Below, in pieces: positions 62,476 to 64,000 of a stretch of DNA of 64,000 nt. The notes beneath the pieces were generated by a model. It was not told the origin of the DNA. It did not search any database and worked only from the letters and a program-made list of their open reading frames with translations. Location: positions 1 through 64,000 of the forward strand of contig NZ_FONY01000030.1 in the NCBI RefSeq assembly GCF_900113045.1, written 5' to 3'. The DNA comes from Thermoflexibacter ruber (GTDB taxonomy: Bacteria > Bacteroidota > Bacteroidia > Cytophagales > Thermoflexibacteraceae). The position numbers were made by a program, and so were the translations under genes. Each line of letters opens with the position of its first letter. Position 1 is the stretch's first letter.

Positions 62476-64000
62476 TTTTTCTGCACTCTGCTCTATTTCG
62501 GGAGGTGTATTGGATTTTTCTATCTTTTTCATTCGTTTGAGCAGTCTTGCAGTAATATTAAGAAAGTCAGCTTCTGTAATAATCCCCACTAAAACGCCTT
62601 TGTTTACTACGGGTAAGCAACCGATGCGATTGCTCATCATTAGGTCTATGGCGTCGTTGATAGTAGCATACGGAGAAATCGTAATTGGGTCTTTTATCAT
62701 CAAGTCCTCTATGGTAAAGCTCTGACTTCCTTGCATATCTCTATTTCTGAAATGCCTGAGCAAGTTGCGGTTAGTTATCAATCCAATTAATACGCCTTTT
62801 TCGTTCTCGATAGGTAGATAGCGAATCCGCTTCCAATCAGTCATGTCTGCGGCTAACTCTGGAATGTCATCTTTGCTTACGGTAAAGAGGTCAGTAGTCA
62901 TAAACTCCTCTACCAGCAGAGAAGAAGGGGCATAGTCGGCAATATCTTCTACTTGCGCTTCTTGCCACTTGCTTACGGGGAGATTTTGCTCTTGGTACTT
63001 CATCATTGCGCCTGTAATGGCTAAGGGAATATCGTCTTTGGCAGTCTGTTTAGCAAGTTTGGAAAAAGAACTTAGCACCCAACGCGAGCCTGTGTTACCA
63101 GTAGAATTTCGCTCTTGGATAATGCCTAAATATTTTTCTATGTCATCTTTTCTAACATTTGCTTTTTTTAATCCTTCCCTTGCTATTGGAATCAACTCTT
63201 TTTCAATGAGTTCCATATCAATAATTTTCTTGCCATTTGCCCAGACAAATTTAGACCCCAACCCCGCCCTTGCCGCAATCAAAAAGTTAGATTTGGCATC
63301 GTCAAAATCCATGACTTTGGTAATATCAGGGTACACCTCTGTAAATCCATTCATTAACCCTATCCAAAAAGCGGCATTAGCAACCTCATCTACTACCGAA
63401 GGACCCGCAGGAAATACCCTATTTTCTATGCGTAAATGAGGTTTGCCATTGGGGCTAATTCCATAACAAGCTCTATTCCAACGATATACTGTTGAATTGT
63501 GAATACTTAATGCACGCAATTTAGGGGTAATACCTTTTTCTATGGACTCCAGCACATCTTCTTCTATATCAGACATGAACATAATCCTGAAACGCATTAC
63601 GTCCTCTTTATATAAGTTAAGGATAGAACCTCTAAGCCATTGTGTGCCAAAGGTTACGCGAGGGCTTCGCTCTCTCAAATGCTCTGTGGCTAATCGGGTG
63701 TCTATGGATTGACGGAAAAGAGCGATTCGTGTTTCGCTCCAAAGCCTTTTATTGAACAAAATAGGCGAGTTGGTACTTACTGCTAAGACAGGTGCGGCAA
63801 TGGCTTGAGCAATGTTGTATTTATTAACAAACTCATCTGGTTTAATTTGTAAATGCACTTGAAAACTCGTGTTACAAGCCTCTATTAGCGCAGAGTCCGT
63901 AATCACGCTCAACTCATCGGGTCCCTCAATTCTGAGTTCGTATTTGTCCCCTCTTAGGCTACTAATAGCCTCCATGAGCGCATAGTAGCGAGGATTAGGG
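62470..64000 (-). CDS. Glutamate-cysteine ligase (GCS2)-type and two CBS domain protein (5' end cut by window edge)
   Basis: At least 509 residues; no start in the window, since the frame stays open to the right edge (PRYYALMEAISSLRGDKYEL). The N-terminal part is a GCS2/YbdK-type carboxylate-amine ligase (SFQVHLQIKPDEF, SNSPILFNKRLWSETRIALFRQS). The last about 120 residues are two CBS domains (MTTDLFTVSKDDIPEL and MIKDPITISPYATINDAIDLMM), which usually bind adenine nucleotides. This GCS2-CBS arrangement is seen in Bacteroidota; its substrate is not known. Its final 6 bp overlap the convergent ligase gene. Confidence 0.87.
   Translation of the reverse strand, partial: PNPRYYALMEAISSLRGDKYELRIEGPDELSVITDSALIEACNTSFQVHLQIKPDEFVNKYNIAQAIAAPVLAVSTNSPILFNKRLWSETRIALFRQSIDTRLATEHLRERSPRVTFGTQWLRGSILNLYKEDVMRFRIMFMSDIEEDVLESIEKGITPKLRALSIHNSTVYRWNRACYGISPNGKPHLRIENRVFPAGPSVVDEVANAAFWIGLMNGFTEVYPDITKVMDFDDAKSNFLIAARAGLGSKFVWANGKKIIDMELIEKELIPIAREGLKKANVRKDDIEKYLGIIQERNSTGNTGSRWVLSSFSKLAKQTAKDDIPLAITGAMMKYQEQNLPVSKWQEAQVEDIADYAPSSLLVEEFMTTDLFTVSKDDIPELAADMTDWKRIRYLPIENEKGVLIGLITNRNLLRHFRNRDMQGSQSFTIEDLMIKDPITISPYATINDAIDLMMSNRIGCLPVVNKGVLVGIITEADFLNITARLLKRMKKIEKSNTPPEIEQSAEKS

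Noticed and set aside
1-64000. tRNA, rRNA, CRISPR-Cas, prophage or toxin-antitoxin loci
   Set aside because: No cloverleaf T-loop motifs, rRNA stretches, spacer-repeat arrays or phage structural genes were recognised.

Overview
The window is a low-GC chromosomal stretch from a member of the Bacteroidota, most likely a Cytophagales-type gliding or environmental lineage. This rests on four things: a type IX secretion (T9SS) type A sorting domain at the end of a giant subtilase; Bacteroidota-style promoters (TTTG at -33, TAnnTTTG at -7) ahead of several genes; a NagB deaminase fused to an LmbE/PIG-L domain; and periplasmic TPR-histidine kinases without receiver domains. I see no rRNA, tRNA or CRISPR array. 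The window ends inside genes on both sides: an IS630-type transposase at the left and a GCS2-CBS protein at the right.

Layout. 0-4.4 kb: transposase N-terminus, a PD-(D/E)XK-like orphan and a large secreted BNR/sortilin-type beta-propeller protein. 4.5-7.7 kb: small orphan, enoyl-CoA hydratase, membrane protein, secreted papain-type protease. 7.9-12.6 kb: two tandem paralogous TPR-histidine kinases and a DUF2520 protein, probably one operon. 12.6-27.5 kb: mostly single genes, including histidine-phosphatase lipoprotein, TerB-like protein, GH31 glucosidase, AroE, GHL10 hydrolase, cyclophilin, M14 peptidase, two STAS-like proteins, an L,D-transpeptidase interrupted by a stop codon, a PRPP synthetase and a secreted two-repeat protein. 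27.6-34.3 kb: the 2230-residue T9SS subtilase. 34.4-41.8 kb: PurH, then a minus-strand run (GH13 amylase lipoprotein, alpha/beta hydrolase, MDR dehydrogenase, biotin carrier, RNase HII), then a Gly-rich TerB/DUF533-like protein. 42-50.5 kb: PhaB-like reductase, SiaC-like protein with a disrupted start region, AddA/RecB-like helicase-nuclease, ArnT/PMT-like glycosyltransferase, alpha/beta hydrolase, dipeptide epimerase. 50.6-64 kb: NagB-LmbE, SpoIIE-type phosphatase, CcmB, arginine decarboxylase, SufB standing alone, phosphopantetheinyl transferase, TPR protein, MenE-like ligase, GCS2-CBS protein.

How the parts relate. Most of the window is housekeeping metabolism mixed with polymer-degrading and secreted enzymes (GH31, GH13, GHL10, S8, C1, M14), as in a scavenging heterotroph. 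Signalling consists of the two histidine kinases, the SpoIIE-type phosphatase and the SiaC-like protein; the last two families form a known partner-switching pair in Pseudomonas, although here they lie about 10 kb apart.

I found no defence island or obvious new multi-gene system. The signals most worth following are at finer scale: a GC-rich palindromic element inserted in frame in the helicase, with a second copy between genes; a probable frameshift at a T-run in siaC; a single in-frame TAA in an otherwise intact L,D-transpeptidase gene, preceded by a well-folded candidate leader RNA; a lone sufB with a 17-bp palindrome at its promoter and its own terminator; and a secreted protein built of two copies of an unrecognised domain.
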